From positions 1-39,343 of the forward strand of contig NZ_AZEZ01000017.1 in the NCBI RefSeq assembly GCF_001434275.1: 39,343 bases of DNA, given 5' to 3'. Made by a program: the position numbers and the translations under genes. Below are positions 1 to 8,582 of the stretch, in pieces. Within the stretch, counting starts at the first letter, position 1. Each line of letters begins with the position of its first letter. This DNA is from Companilactobacillus mindensis DSM 14500. GTDB taxonomy: Bacteria; Bacillota; Bacilli; Lactobacillales; Lactobacillaceae. The notes beneath the pieces are model-generated. The model worked only from the letters and a program-made list of their open reading frames with translations. It was not told where the DNA came from and made no database searches.

Positions 1-38
1 TCTCATTTTCTATATATCCACTTGACTAATCGTAGGAA

Positions 39-83
39 GAGAGTGAAACAAGCTCGACCAGATTCTGAGCAATTGCCTAAACC
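39..83 (+). repeat. Partial copy of dispersed repeat family A
   Basis: The segment starts GAGAGTGAAACAAGC and runs through an AATTGCCTAAACC block. The same start and an equivalent TTGCCTAA block are seen in the long copy at 4081-4318 and, inverted, at 9188-9404. Here only the first ~45 bases remain before a repeat B hairpin begins. Confidence 0.55.
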
Positions 84-150
84 TAAAATAGGCCATCCAT
101 TTTTCTTTTGGATGGCCTATTAGTGTGTCTAAATAATTAGAATGTAATCA
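84..150. repeat. Repeat B copy 1 with strong hairpin
   Basis: A perfect 12-bp stem (ATAGGCCATCCA, 88-99, with TGGATGGCCTAT, 109-120) is followed by a TCTAAATAATT block. The same hairpin and following block occur at 17115-17216 and 24070-24170. The hairpin could act as a terminator for the gene ending at 196 on the minus strand, but its T-tract is poor, so this is uncertain. Confidence 0.6.
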
Positions 151-195
151 CACTTCAGAAAAAACTGAAAGTTCGAATTGAAACATTTTAATAAC

Positions 196-819
196 TTATT
201 TAATTTTATATCTCAAAATAGTCTTTAGCTTCTCAGGAGCGACTCGTCTGGCATCGGATAAATAAATCTCACGATGGATCTTTGAAATACGCCGTTTTTC
301 TTGTTCAGAGACTAACTCGTCAATTTTTTGGAAACTAGCCGGTTCATCGTCATATTTACCAAGATGCAAAATTTGACCAACTTCCATTTCTGGAAATTCT
401 TTGATTTCGATCTCATTGATAGCTGGTAAATCTTTCTTATCTCTGACTGTATCCAAAGTAGGTTGAATCAAGGCTGCTGGAACAAAGTCAGGTACTCTGA
501 TCATGATATCGTAACTGAATTCATTTTTATCCAAATGATCCATTTGTTGGCCCTTTTCTGTCAAAGACCAAACTCCTTCCAAGGGAAAAACTACGTAATC
601 GTCATATTCTAAGTTTTTATCCACCGCATATTTTTTATAGGCTGCCTTGATGCCATATGCCGCTGGATAAAGCGTCTGAATTTTTTGACTAAATTCTGGG
701 CCATTGGGATTGCCAACCCCGTGCATTGAAATAAACTTCTGCGCTGGTACATTGACAATCATTGGTTGCTTTTTAGTCGTATAAAGCTCTTTTTCCTGTT
801 TACGCCATTCGTATTTCAT
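196..819 (-). CDS. GyrI-like small-molecule-binding domain protein
   Basis: The product is a 207-aa soluble protein resembling the GyrI-like (SOUL/YtlP-type) small-molecule-binding family. Typical features are an N-terminal KQPMIVNVPAQKFISMHGVGNPNG strand region, here beginning near residue 19, and a later YDIMIRVPDFVP segment. The family binds hydrophobic ligands and often sits near transcriptional regulators; no substrate can be assigned here. I start at the ATG at 817-819 because a GGAGG lies 7-8 bases upstream of it; an upstream in-frame ATG at 853-855 has no such site. The gene stands alone, with a hairpin terminator (873-917) between it and the neighbouring kinase gene, and reads in the same direction as the kinase. 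Confidence 0.75.
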   Translation of the reverse strand: MKYEWRKQEKELYTTKKQPMIVNVPAQKFISMHGVGNPNGPEFSQKIQTLYPAAYGIKAAYKKYAVDKNLEYDDYVVFPLEGVWSLTEKGQQMDHLDKNEFSYDIMIRVPDFVPAALIQPTLDTVRDKKDLPAINEIEIKEFPEMEVGQILHLGKYDDEPASFQKIDELVSEQEKRRISKIHREIYLSDARRVAPEKLKTILRYKIK

Positions 820-872
820 CCTTTTACCTCCAGGGATTAGACAAAGCATAGTCAATTTTCGAACCTTAACGT

Positions 873-917
873 AAACTGACCTCCGATTCAGAATTTTAGA
901 ATCAGAGGTCAGTTTTT
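873..917. terminator. Bidirectional-type terminator, repeat A hairpin
   Basis: AAACTGACCTC plus GATTC pairs with GAATC plus GAGGTCAGTTT around a short loop, with a T-run on the plus strand and an A-run on the left. It lies just beyond the 3' end of the histidine kinase gene (minus strand). The GATTC/GAATC inner stem recurs in the other repeat A terminators. Confidence 0.75.
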
Positions 918-969
918 GTTAAGTGGAAAAAGCTATGTTTTATTACTTATTTATGTTGTAGCCAATAAA

Positions 970-2460
970 TTATTCTTTTTCATCAGTCTTGTGTTCAAAG
1001 CCTTCGTCAAAGAGGGTCACGATAAAGGTGGTACCTTCATTCAACTTACTCTTAACTTCAATTTCACCACCGTGGTTTTCCACCAATTGATGAACGATCG
1101 AAAGTCCCAATCCGGATTCACCATATTTGCGGTTCTTCCGTGATGGATCAGCTTTGTAATAACGGTCCCAAATATTCTTAACTTGGTCCTCAGACATTCC
1201 GATCCCAGTGTCAGACACGGTAAAGACTGAAGCGTGACGTTCTTCATCACGGGTACCACTAATAAAGATCTTGCCATCGTTGGTAAATTGAATGGCATTT
1301 TGCATAATATTGAACATCACTTGCACGAACCGATCGTAGTCAGCATAAGTCTTCAGTTCGCCATCAAATGGCTTGAGAATCAATTCGTCTCCAGACGTTT
1401 TGGCCTTCTTCTCCAACTGTGAAGTAATATCTTGCAATGGCTTATTCGCATCAAAGACACGTTTAGCCATAGTGATCTGATTAGTTCTGATCTTTTCATA
1501 ATCAAGGTTTTCATTGACCAAACGGATCAGACGCTTAGTTTCGTTTCGCATCAGTTGAATACTTTGACCCTTGGACTCTTCGGGAATGGCATCATAGACC
1601 AACCCTTCCAAAAGCCCATTGATCGTCGTCAGTGGCGTTCTCATCTCATGAGAGGCATCGGCCATAAATTCCTTACGGCGTTGTTCTTGACGCTTAATTT
1701 CGGTATCTGAAGCTTCCAATGATTTAACCATTTGATTAAAGTCATCCGCTAGATCGTCCAATTCATCTCGACCTTTGCTTTCGATGTGAACGGAGAAATC
1801 ATTGTTGGCAACCTTCTTAGTCGCACCACGAAGTCGATTGATCCGGTTGACTTGATATCTCGACAATAAGAAACTCAAAATAATCGCTGCTAATAGAGAG
1901 ATCAGCAGTGCAAAGTAAAGTCGACTATTGATCTCACCGATATTCGTCTGTAATTCCGACACATCAGACCCAGCCCAAACAGCCGCAATCAATTTACCAT
2001 TTTGGAACCACGGCGTCAGAACATAAACGTAACTTCGATTATCATCTTTACGTAGTCTTGGATTTCCTTCAGTATTTTGAGGTTTTTGAATATTGCGAAT
2101 TGTCTTGCCTTGCTTTAATTTCTTCCAATAAGATTCCTTCAAGTGCAACTTCACATTTGCCGGTGCAGTTGGATAGACTTGATTGTTATTGTAATCAAAA
2201 ATTGCAAACTGAACGTTTCTTTCAGAAAGCACTTGTTCGACGGTACGAATATTGTCACCGGTAATATTATGGATCTGGCCGGTTTTCGGATCGGTCTTCA
2301 AAGCAATCTTTTCCAAATTGCCTGCATAACTTTCAAGATTTTTATACGTACGATTATATTCCCAACTAGTTGAGGCGCTGGTTACAGAATACAAAATAAT
2401 CCCGAGAGTCGTTAAGATAACGATCAAAAAACTCAGCATATTTTGATAGATTAATTTCAT
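970..2460 (-). CDS. Sensor histidine kinase (HAMP/HisKA/HATPase)
   Basis: This is a 496-aa membrane sensor kinase. The segment at residues ~8-28 is hydrophobic, an extracellular sensor domain of ~150 residues follows, and a second membrane segment lies at ~182-200. A HAMP linker (~200-255) leads to HisKA with the phospho-acceptor His near residue 271 (DASHEMRTPLTTI). The ATPase part shows the N box (NIMQNAIQF), DTGIGMS (G1) and GESGLGLSIV (G2). No PAS domain is evident. It overlaps the upstream response regulator gene by one base (TAATG), so the two are translationally coupled. The stimulus cannot be read from sequence. The start ATG at 2458-2460 is fixed by this coupling. Confidence 0.93.
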   Translation of the reverse strand: MKLIYQNMLSFLIVILTTLGIILYSVTSASTSWEYNRTYKNLESYAGNLEKIALKTDPKTGQIHNITGDNIRTVEQVLSERNVQFAIFDYNNNQVYPTAPANVKLHLKESYWKKLKQGKTIRNIQKPQNTEGNPRLRKDDNRSYVYVLTPWFQNGKLIAAVWAGSDVSELQTNIGEINSRLYFALLISLLAAIILSFLLSRYQVNRINRLRGATKKVANNDFSVHIESKGRDELDDLADDFNQMVKSLEASDTEIKRQEQRRKEFMADASHEMRTPLTTINGLLEGLVYDAIPEESKGQSIQLMRNETKRLIRLVNENLDYEKIRTNQITMAKRVFDANKPLQDITSQLEKKAKTSGDELILKPFDGELKTYADYDRFVQVMFNIMQNAIQFTNDGKIFISGTRDEERHASVFTVSDTGIGMSEDQVKNIWDRYYKADPSRKNRKYGESGLGLSIVHQLVENHGGEIEVKSKLNEGTTFIVTLFDEGFEHKTDEKE

Positions 2461-3209
2461 TAGGCTTTCTTCTTAGCTCCGGTATCATCAAACTTATAGC
2501 CGACGCCCCAAACTGTTTCGATCACTTGTGGACCAACCTTTTCGATCTTTTGACGCAATTTTTTGATGTGCGCATCAACGGTTCTTTCTTCACCAAAGTA
2601 ATCGTAATCCCAAACTTGCTCTAGTAATTGTTCACGTGAGAAAACTTGTTTAGGTTTACTTGCTAAAGTCTTCAACAAGTCGAATTCCTTAGGCGTTAAA
2701 TCAGGGATTTCTTTGCCATCAAGGTAAGCTTCGCGCGTGTTGGAGTTCAACTTGAAGAAACCAGTATTGATATCGAAACCATCGTCGGCTTCCTCAACTT
2801 CAGCGTTGACCGAAGTGTTTTCAGCTAACTTTTCAGCCAAGTTTTCATCACGTCTGTGAATAGCTTTCATTCTGGCAATCAACGTAATCGGACTGAAAGG
2901 TTTAGTAACGTAATCGTCGGCTCCAAATTCCAAGCCTAGAACTTGATCACTTTCCGTGTCACGAGCTGTCAACATGATAATGGGTACAGTTTTAGAAACT
3001 TTGCGAATCTCTTTGGCTACTTCCATCCCATCTTTACCAGGTAGATTAAGATCCAAGGTGATCATATCCCACTTGTCAGGACTGGCATTGAACATGTCGA
3101 CCGCTTCGTTGCCATCGTAGGCAAAATCAGCTTCCCACTTTTCTTTTTGGAAGAACATCCCCATCATTTCTGATACGGATTTGTTATCTTCTATCATCAA
3201 AATTTTCAT
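2460..3209 (-). CDS. OmpR-family response regulator
   Basis: A 249-aa two-domain regulator. The receiver has the acidic pair E7-D8, the phospho-acceptor Asp near 53 (TLDLNLPGKDG), the conserved Thr in MLTARD (~81) and Lys near 103 (YVTKPF). A linker of ~30 residues rich in Glu/Asp precedes an OmpR/PhoB winged-helix domain (~150-240) ending WGVGYKF. It is the first gene of an operon with the histidine kinase, and its TAA stop overlaps the kinase ATG. The divergent HAD gene lies upstream across a short AT-rich promoter region. Confidence 0.95.
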   Translation of the reverse strand: MKILMIEDNKSVSEMMGMFFQKEKWEADFAYDGNEAVDMFNASPDKWDMITLDLNLPGKDGMEVAKEIRKVSKTVPIIMLTARDTESDQVLGLEFGADDYVTKPFSPITLIARMKAIHRRDENLAEKLAENTSVNAEVEEADDGFDINTGFFKLNSNTREAYLDGKEIPDLTPKEFDLLKTLASKPKQVFSREQLLEQVWDYDYFGEERTVDAHIKKLRQKIEKVGPQVIETVWGVGYKFDDTGAKKKA

Positions 3210-3233
3210 AAATTATCACTCCATATTTAAGGT

Positions 3234-3261
3234 TTGACTCAACCAATACAATTGTTACTAT
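3234..3261 (+). promoter_or_regulatory. Putative sigma-A promoter for HAD gene
   Basis: TTGACT at 3234-3239 and TACTAT at 3256-3261 are separated by 16 bases, about 40 bases ahead of the TTG start at 3300. The region is shared with the divergent response regulator gene, whose own promoter I could not place convincingly. Confidence 0.45.
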
Positions 3262-3299
3262 ATTATAAGTATACAAAATAATATTAAGTTGGTGATCTT

Positions 3300-4076
3300 T
3301 TGCAAAAAAATTATCGCGGAACTGTCTTCTTTGATCTTGACGGAACGCTTTTAAATAGCCATTCCCAAGTCGATGATTCAGTCGCACAAGCCGTTCATAA
3401 ACTCAAAGAAAACAATTATTTACCAGTTATCAGTACTGGCCGTGCTATGTCCGAAATCGATGCAGCTACTGAAACTACTGGTATCGATACCTATATTACT
3501 TTAAATGGTGCATTTGTCCAATCACAAGAAAAAGTTATCTACCAAAGTAACATCGCTCCCGAACTGATTTCTCAAGTTATTGATCAAGCAACCGAATTCG
3601 ACGAAGCTATCAGTATGCACGCTGCACAGGATACGTTTTTAAATACTTCAAATCCTCTCACTGAAGAATTTTATCAGGCTGTTCATCTCGAAACTCCACC
3701 AGTCGACCCTGACTTCTATCAAAAAAATGATGTACCAATGATAATCGTCGTTTCTAAAGGCGATGCCAAACGTTATCAAGATAAATTCTCTAAACTCAAA
3801 TTTTACAAAACTGGTCCTTATTCAATCGATGCTGTCAATGACGGCGTTTCTAAAATGAGTGGTATCAAACACCTACTCAAGAGTTTGGATCTAGCTGACA
3901 AACCAACTTATGCTTTTGGCGATGGCAACAATGATCTAGCCATGATCAAAATGGTCGATTATGGAATCGCTATGGGCAATGGTCTAGATACAGTTAAAGA
4001 CGCTGCAACTTATGTTACCACGGAAAACGTCAACGGTGGTATCGTTAATGGTTTGAAACATTATAATTTAATTTAA
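3300..4076 (+). CDS. Cof-type HAD-IIB sugar/nucleotide phosphatase
   Basis: A 258-aa cytosolic phosphatase of the Cof/HAD-IIB subfamily. Motif I is FFDLDGTLLNS (nucleophile Asp near 12, general acid near 14), motif II is the ISTGR segment, the motif III Lys lies in the SKMSGI region, and motif IV is GDGNNDLAMI. The cap region lies between motifs II and III. Substrates of such enzymes are usually sugar phosphates or related phosphate monoesters and cannot be named here. The start is TTG at 3300-3302 with a weak GGTGAT upstream; no in-frame ATG is better placed. It ends just before a full copy of repeat A carrying a terminator. Confidence 0.9.
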   Translation: MQKNYRGTVFFDLDGTLLNSHSQVDDSVAQAVHKLKENNYLPVISTGRAMSEIDAATETTGIDTYITLNGAFVQSQEKVIYQSNIAPELISQVIDQATEFDEAISMHAAQDTFLNTSNPLTEEFYQAVHLETPPVDPDFYQKNDVPMIIVVSKGDAKRYQDKFSKLKFYKTGPYSIDAVNDGVSKMSGIKHLLKSLDLADKPTYAFGDGNNDLAMIKMVDYGIAMGNGLDTVKDAATYVTTENVNGGIVNGLKHYNLI

Positions 4077-4080
4077 ATAT

Positions 4081-4318
4081 AGAGAGCGAAACAAACTGAG
4101 TAACTTTTGAGTATTTGCCTAATCTCACTAATTGCTCGCCGATTTTGCGAGTGATTTGGGAGATGTAGCAAAACGCAGGAATCTGGTTTGGGTAGCTCGT
4201 TTCAGATAAAGAGCAAAACAAACCGTTTAATAAAAGGTCGTCTCTGATTCAGTATTTCGAATCAGAGACGACCTTTTTTTGTTAATTTTCGAAAGCTGAC
4301 CGTACTTTGTTCAGCTCT
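4081..4318 (+). repeat. Full-length dispersed repeat A
   Basis: About 240 bases beginning AGAGAGCGAAACAAAC and including a GTAGCAAAACGCAGGAATCTGG block, a GGTAGCTCGTTT block, a terminator hairpin and a GTTAATTTTCGAAAGCTGACC tail. A homologous copy in inverted orientation lies at 9188-9404, and shorter pieces occur at 39, 7486, 17095, 22271 and 24220. Confidence 0.7.
4232..4280. terminator. Bidirectional terminator inside repeat A
   Basis: A long perfect stem (AAAAGGTCGTCTCTGATTC with GAATCAGAGACGACCTTTT) is flanked by A-runs on the left and T-runs on the right. It separates the convergent HAD gene and dehydrogenase gene. Confidence 0.88.
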
Positions 4319-4328
4319 TATACATTTT

Positions 4329-5324
4329 TTAGGCTTTTACGACAACCTTGCCCATCATGTGGCCACCTTCAACTAACTCTGTAGCCTTTTTAATGTTCTC
4401 CAAATTAAATCCATTGAACACTTTAGTAACGGTCGATTTAATCGTTCCTTGATCCAAACCAGCAGCTAATTTTTCCAGGTAAGCTCCTTGAGTCGACATT
4501 GAGTCCAAATTGAACTTAGCTTTGGTAAACATCCACTCCCAAGCAAAATTAACGGACTTCTGTTTCAGATCCATGATCGATGACTCACGTAGGTTAGTAA
4601 TAGTTGCGAACGTTCCAAATGGTTTGATCAATTCGACGATCTCTTGCCAGTGCGGATCATTGTCGCTTAACCCGATAATATCATCAACATTGGTAATCCC
4701 TAAGTCATGAACTTGTTTGATTAGGTCATGGTGATGATTGACTACTAAATCAGCTCCAAGGTCTTTGACCCACTTTACCTTCTCATCACTTGAGGCTGTG
4801 GCAATCACTCTCAAACCAGCTAAATGGGCCAACTGAATTGCAATCGAACCAACTCCACCGGCTCCATTGATAATCAAAATAGTCCTTTCGTGATTATCAG
4901 CTGCTGGATCAATATGTAACTTTTCATATAATAATTCACTAGCAGTCAAGGTTACTAATGGCATCGCAACGCTTTTTTCAATCGAAGTCTTTTCAGGTGC
5001 ATGGGCGACGATCCGTTCATCGATCAACTCATACTCTTGATAAGAACCCTCACGCGTATAATCGCCAGCAAAAAAGACCTTGTCGCCGACTTGAAAGTTT
5101 TTGACTGCTGAACCAATTTCTTCAACTATTCCATAGCCGTCATATCCCAAAATCTTTGGCGTCTGTAATTCACCTGCGATATTCTTGCGCGTTGCAATAT
5201 CGACCGGATTGATGGAGACCCCTTCGATTTTAACCAACAAATCACGACCTGTGGCTGTTTCCTTTGACTTATCGAATTCAACGAAACTTGTAAATTTATT
5301 ATCAGTTACTCCAAATGCCTTCAT
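4329..5324 (-). CDS. Zinc-type/quinone-reductase family NADP dehydrogenase
   Basis: A 331-aa medium-chain dehydrogenase/reductase. The GroES-like N-terminal domain has VSINPVDI and LGYDGYGIVEEIG, and the Rossmann domain has IINGAGGVGSIAIQLA at about residues 152-167. The classical zinc ligands are not obvious, which fits the zinc-independent quinone oxidoreductase-like branch (adh_fam_1 type). It probably reduces carbonyls or enals using NADPH; the substrate is unknown. AAGAAGG lies upstream of the ATG at 5322-5324. It is convergent with the HAD gene, and a ~85-base gap separates it from the upstream desulfidase gene. Confidence 0.88.
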   Translation of the reverse strand: MKAFGVTDNKFTSFVEFDKSKETATGRDLLVKIEGVSINPVDIATRKNIAGELQTPKILGYDGYGIVEEIGSAVKNFQVGDKVFFAGDYTREGSYQEYELIDERIVAHAPEKTSIEKSVAMPLVTLTASELLYEKLHIDPAADNHERTILIINGAGGVGSIAIQLAHLAGLRVIATASSDEKVKWVKDLGADLVVNHHHDLIKQVHDLGITNVDDIIGLSDNDPHWQEIVELIKPFGTFATITNLRESSIMDLKQKSVNFAWEWMFTKAKFNLDSMSTQGAYLEKLAAGLDQGTIKSTVTKVFNGFNLENIKKATELVEGGHMMGKVVVKA

Positions 5325-5408
5325 TTATTTAACCTTCTTTTTAATACTTCTTTTTCATAGTACAACAAAAAAGTTCTTGATAAAATTTTTAGCCACTCAT
5401 GAATATAT

Positions 5409-6683
5409 TTATTTTTTGTTCAACATAATATCTAAAACGACTGGATCAGTTCCCTTCAAACCTTCACTCCCTAATCTGCCGATATCACGAATCGTCTGGT
5501 CCACATCGGTGCAGACTAATCCGTTGCTAGCTGGAATGACTATTCCTTGCAAAGCCAAATTCACTGACCTCAACATTGACGAAACTGAAGTCGCAACTTT
5601 CATGGCACAAGAACAGCCGGCTCCATCGCACACCATTCCGGCAGCGTCTCCAGCCATATTGTTGACGGCCTTCATAGCGATTTGATAATCATTTGTTTTG
5701 AGATAAACGATACCAACTGCTGCCCCCATCGCTGCTGAATCGGTTGCACAAAAAGCTGACAGCACTGGTAAAAAGGCATGAATATAAAGAGCCGTCAAAT
5801 TAGACAAGGTCAACGCTCTAGTCAATTGTTCATCGCTGACTTGCAACGCTTTAGCCGTAACGCAAACCGGTACTGTGGCAGTGATGCCTTGGTTGCCAGA
5901 ACCAGAATTTGACATTGCCGCTAAAGTTGCTCCACCCATTCGTGCATCTGATGCCGCAGCCGTATAGGCCAAAATTTGATTATCCAAATCTTTTGAACCT
6001 CTGTATAAAGATTGTCCCAAACGAATTCCATACGTTTCAGTCAACCCTGCTTGTGCCAAAGCTAAATTCAAAGTTTTAGCCTGTTGCATGAATTCAATTT
6101 CTTTTAAGGAAACATTAGTGGCAAATTGCCAAACTTCCAGTAGTGATTTCGTCTGTAGAAAATCTTTCAGTGGCGATTTCGCATGTGCTTCGGGACGATT
6201 TTTTTCAAAGATAGTTACGTCATTTTTTGTGATTTTAAAAATATTAGTATGATTTCCGGCAATCCAGACTTTGACGTGATCTGCACCGCTTTTGACCTCT
6301 ACATCGACATATAAGTCGTCAGGAACTTGGGCTAAATTGATTTCGACCTTATCGGAATGAGCCAATTTTAAGATATCTGAAACATCTCCTGCTTTTATTC
6401 CCGCAATAACTTTGAGTCCAGCATTCGGATCGCCAATCAGAGCTCCTGTTGCAGCGGCCACTTTCAGACCGGCTTCCCCTGTCCCTGGGACCATTACGGC
6501 AGTCGCATTTTTCAAAATATTTAAGGAAACATTGGCAGTAATTTGATCGATTCTTTTGGTCGATAAATACTTCATACAATTAGCAGCTCCCAACGCCACA
6601 GCAATTGGTTCAGTACAGCCGGTTGCCGGAACTACTCCATCGTGTAAGACTTCAATAAATTTGTTGGTATCCTCAATTTGCAT
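5409..6683 (-). CDS. L-cysteine desulfidase / UPF0597 family protein
   Basis: A 424-aa protein of the serine-dehydratase-alpha-like UPF0597 family (YhaM/CyuA-like). Candidate Fe-S ligands are Cys residues in ATGCTEPIAVALG near the N terminus, in the VCATDSA-like region, and in the DGAGCSCAMKVAT motif near the C terminus. Members degrade L-cysteine to pyruvate, ammonia and sulfide. The sequence is Gly/Ala-rich throughout, as is usual for the family. GAGGTC precedes the ATG at 6681-6683. It is separate from the methionine locus; a role in sulfur amino acid catabolism is inferred from the family only. Confidence 0.85.
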   Translation of the reverse strand: MQIEDTNKFIEVLHDGVVPATGCTEPIAVALGAANCMKYLSTKRIDQITANVSLNILKNATAVMVPGTGEAGLKVAAATGALIGDPNAGLKVIAGIKAGDVSDILKLAHSDKVEINLAQVPDDLYVDVEVKSGADHVKVWIAGNHTNIFKITKNDVTIFEKNRPEAHAKSPLKDFLQTKSLLEVWQFATNVSLKEIEFMQQAKTLNLALAQAGLTETYGIRLGQSLYRGSKDLDNQILAYTAAASDARMGGATLAAMSNSGSGNQGITATVPVCVTAKALQVSDEQLTRALTLSNLTALYIHAFLPVLSAFCATDSAAMGAAVGIVYLKTNDYQIAMKAVNNMAGDAAGMVCDGAGCSCAMKVATSVSSMLRSVNLALQGIVIPASNGLVCTDVDQTIRDIGRLGSEGLKGTDPVVLDIMLNKK

Positions 6684-6894
6684 AATCCTGACCTCAAAAT
6701 TCTCTAATTTAGCAAAATAGTAATTGTAAGCAGTTTCATTATATCAATCATCAAATACTTATAATAGTAAATTTCGAGTCATTCAATGAAAGCGGATTCC
6801 TAATATCTTTTAAAAATTTTTATTGAAATAACCATACCAAATAATTTGGCAATTGATATAATTATAATATTGCAGTTTCACATGGAGTTAATTA

Positions 6895-7446
6895 ATGAAT
6901 GTTAAAGAATTCAATCAAAATAAAATCATGACCCGAATCAATGATTTTTCAGGTCTGTCACACATTGGCAATGGTAAAAATGAGGATATCGAACATTATT
7001 ATCAATCCTTTTTGACTTGGATGGAATGGAACCACGTTTTGGATGTCGTCAATAACTATGCCCAAGTCAATATGGATCTCAAATACGTCACTTCACAAGA
7101 TTTCTTGATCTGGCTATTGCATCATGGCGATGTTTACGACAATTACTTGCGTTTTCAATTACGGCAAAATCCTGAATTGGATTACAAAAAAGATGCAAGG
7201 GAGTTATTCAATCTCCGTCAGTTGCATCCCAAGTTTTCCTTCACAGTTGCCTTAACTTCACATATGCCAGCCAATCATTTTTTGTCAGATAATGATCTCA
7301 AAGACTTCCTTCCTATTTTGGCTAAAATACCTAACAATAAAAAAAGTCGCCAACAAAAATTTTCTGAACTCGGCAGTGGTTTGTTTGATGCCATTTACAG
7401 CTTGTCAAACTTTGCCGTAGAACGCGTTTCTAAAGATTGTTTCTAA
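6895..7446 (+). CDS. Hypothetical protein, 183 aa
   Basis: I do not recognise a characterised family. The protein is soluble, with no signal peptide or membrane segment, and is rich in aromatic and Asn residues (for example FLTWMEWNHVLD near residue 40). It is probably mostly helical. GGAG ten bases ahead of the ATG at 6895 supports the start. It stands alone between the divergently placed desulfidase gene and the convergent 3D-domain gene, with a terminator directly downstream. Confidence 0.7.
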   Translation: MNVKEFNQNKIMTRINDFSGLSHIGNGKNEDIEHYYQSFLTWMEWNHVLDVVNNYAQVNMDLKYVTSQDFLIWLLHHGDVYDNYLRFQLRQNPELDYKKDARELFNLRQLHPKFSFTVALTSHMPANHFLSDNDLKDFLPILAKIPNNKKSRQQKFSELGSGLFDAIYSLSNFAVERVSKDCF

Positions 7447-7449
7447 AAA

Positions 7450-7480
7450 ATTGTGGCATAACTATATTTTTCATTATGCC
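7450..7480. other. Intergenic hairpin TGGCATAA/TTATGCCA
   Basis: A perfect 8-bp stem (TGGCATAA with TTATGCCA) just after the stop codon of the 183-aa gene. The AACTATATTT loop resembles the AACTATATTT stretch at 23809-23818, suggesting another short dispersed element. No T-run follows, so it may not terminate by itself. Confidence 0.4.
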
Positions 7481-7485
7481 AAACT

Positions 7486-7529
7486 AAAAAATACCCTCCG
7501 ATTCTTCGTAAGAATCAGAGGGTATTTTT
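7486..7529. terminator. Bidirectional terminator, repeat A type
   Basis: AAAAATACCCTC plus GATTC pairs with GAATC plus GAGGGTATTTTT. It serves the convergent 183-aa gene and 3D-domain gene. The GTTGACCATAGCTTGC tail after it matches the tail of other repeat A copies. Confidence 0.85.
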
Positions 7530-7593
7530 ATTAATATTTGCAAGTTGACCATAGCTTGCTTTTTCAAACGAATTCCACAAGTCTGGTAACTCT

Positions 7594-8265
7594 CTAACCT
7601 AAAATCTCAACGGTGGCGCTAGTAATTCCGTATGAAGGAATCATACTATTTGGCATGGCCATATCGATTTGGTATGGATTGTCATAGGCGAATGTTCCGG
7701 TATCATTAACGGTCCGATAATAAACATCACCTTGAGCTGTAGTAATCTTCAAACGTGACCAACGTGGGATAACGCTCAAATTTGTGGCAACTCCTGAATA
7801 ACCCATATCTGATCCAAGAACAGCTGGATCATAAAAACTAATTTTGAATGTACCAACATTTTTACCTGTTGATTGCATTTCTACTGGTGGCTCTGCAGCC
7901 GACTGTGTAATAGCTTGTTGTGATGCCTCGATTTGTGCTGGTTGTGAATTTTGGACGGGTGCGTGGTCGACGACGGTGTTATCTTGCATCGCGTTGACAT
8001 CCCCCATGTTTGGATCCTTTTCACTATTCTTGATACCAGGCATAAACTCTTTATTGTCTGATAACGAAATCTTTTTATTTAGTGTTGTAGCTTCAACATT
8101 TACGCTTTGTTTGTTTTCCAAATTCGTTAATGTCTTTTGAAAATCTGTTGTATTACTTACTTGGCTTGTCGATGAATCTGCGGCATAGGCAACTGTATAT
8201 CCCATTCCCCCTGTAACGATCAAACTGATAATAAGTAATGCATCTAATCTAATTTGCTTTAGCAA
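7594..8265 (-). CDS. Secreted/anchored 3D-domain protein
   Basis: A 223-aa exported protein. Residues ~1-28 form a signal or membrane anchor (LDALLIISLIVTGGMGYTVAYA), a disordered Gln/Ser/Asn-rich linker follows, and the C-terminal ~85 residues are a 3D-like domain (SFYDPAVLGSDMGYSGVATN, VNDTGTFA, IDMAMP). 3D domains are found in cell-wall hydrolases and Rpf/YocH-type proteins and resemble the MltA barrel. One of the three classical Asp positions looks replaced by Asn. Unlike its paralogue at 28695-29363, it has no LysM domain. The start is TTG at 8263-8265 with GGGGAGAG upstream. GTAAC motifs lie in its promoter region. Confidence 0.82.
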   Translation of the reverse strand: MLKQIRLDALLIISLIVTGGMGYTVAYAADSSTSQVSNTTDFQKTLTNLENKQSVNVEATTLNKKISLSDNKEFMPGIKNSEKDPNMGDVNAMQDNTVVDHAPVQNSQPAQIEASQQAITQSAAEPPVEMQSTGKNVGTFKISFYDPAVLGSDMGYSGVATNLSVIPRWSRLKITTAQGDVYYRTVNDTGTFAYDNPYQIDMAMPNSMIPSYGITSATVEILG

Positions 8266-8311
8266 CTAATCTCTCCCCGGCTTTATGTTTACCAGAAGTC
8301 ACTATACAAGA

Positions 8312-8400
8312 CAAATGTAACAGACATATTACAGGAACAATAAGAAAATCCAGTTGAAGCATTTTTTTGTAACAATATCGTAACAAGGGTCAAATATTTC
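8312..8400 (-). promoter_or_regulatory. GTAAC motifs, possible WalR-type operator
   Basis: TGTAAC-N5-CGTAAC (around 8370-8386) has the 11-base period of the WalR/VicR box (TGTWAH-N5-TGTWAH) with one mismatch. A nearby TGTAA...TTACA inverted pair lies at ~8319-8335. This lies upstream of the 3D-domain gene. The 8266-8582 intergenic region otherwise shows only AT-rich DNA and the operator at 8499. Confidence 0.4.
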
Positions 8401-8498
8401 AAATATATTACGTTATATTTAACTTTTTGATACATTTCAGTGACATTGTGAATATTCACACGATATTTTTGCAATCGTTTTCTACCTTCTTCAAAAAA

Positions 8499-8522
8499 AT
8501 ATTTGTTTGCGAGAACAAATAT
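8499..8522. promoter_or_regulatory. Perfect 9-6-9 palindrome upstream of FMN reductase
   Basis: ATATTTGTT (8499-8507), TGCGAG, AACAAATAT (8514-8522) form a perfect inverted repeat. A further TATTTGTGAGAA repeat and a TGTGATAAT extended -10-like element follow, ahead of the reductase start at 8583. This is the layout of a repressor operator overlapping a promoter; the regulator is unknown. Confidence 0.55.
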
Positions 8523-8582
8523 TTGTGAGAAAAATTTATTTGTGATAATTTAGAAATATCGAATGAGATGGAGGAATTTTTA

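Noticed and set aside
3210-3299. Promoter of the response regulator operon on the minus strand
   Set aside because: AT-rich with several TATAAT-like strings, but no -35 at acceptable spacing that I can defend.
8289-8474. 61-aa minus-strand open frame between the 3D-domain gene and FMN reductase
   Set aside because: It covers the intergenic region with GTAAC motifs, has no ribosome site and shows no recognisable sequence.
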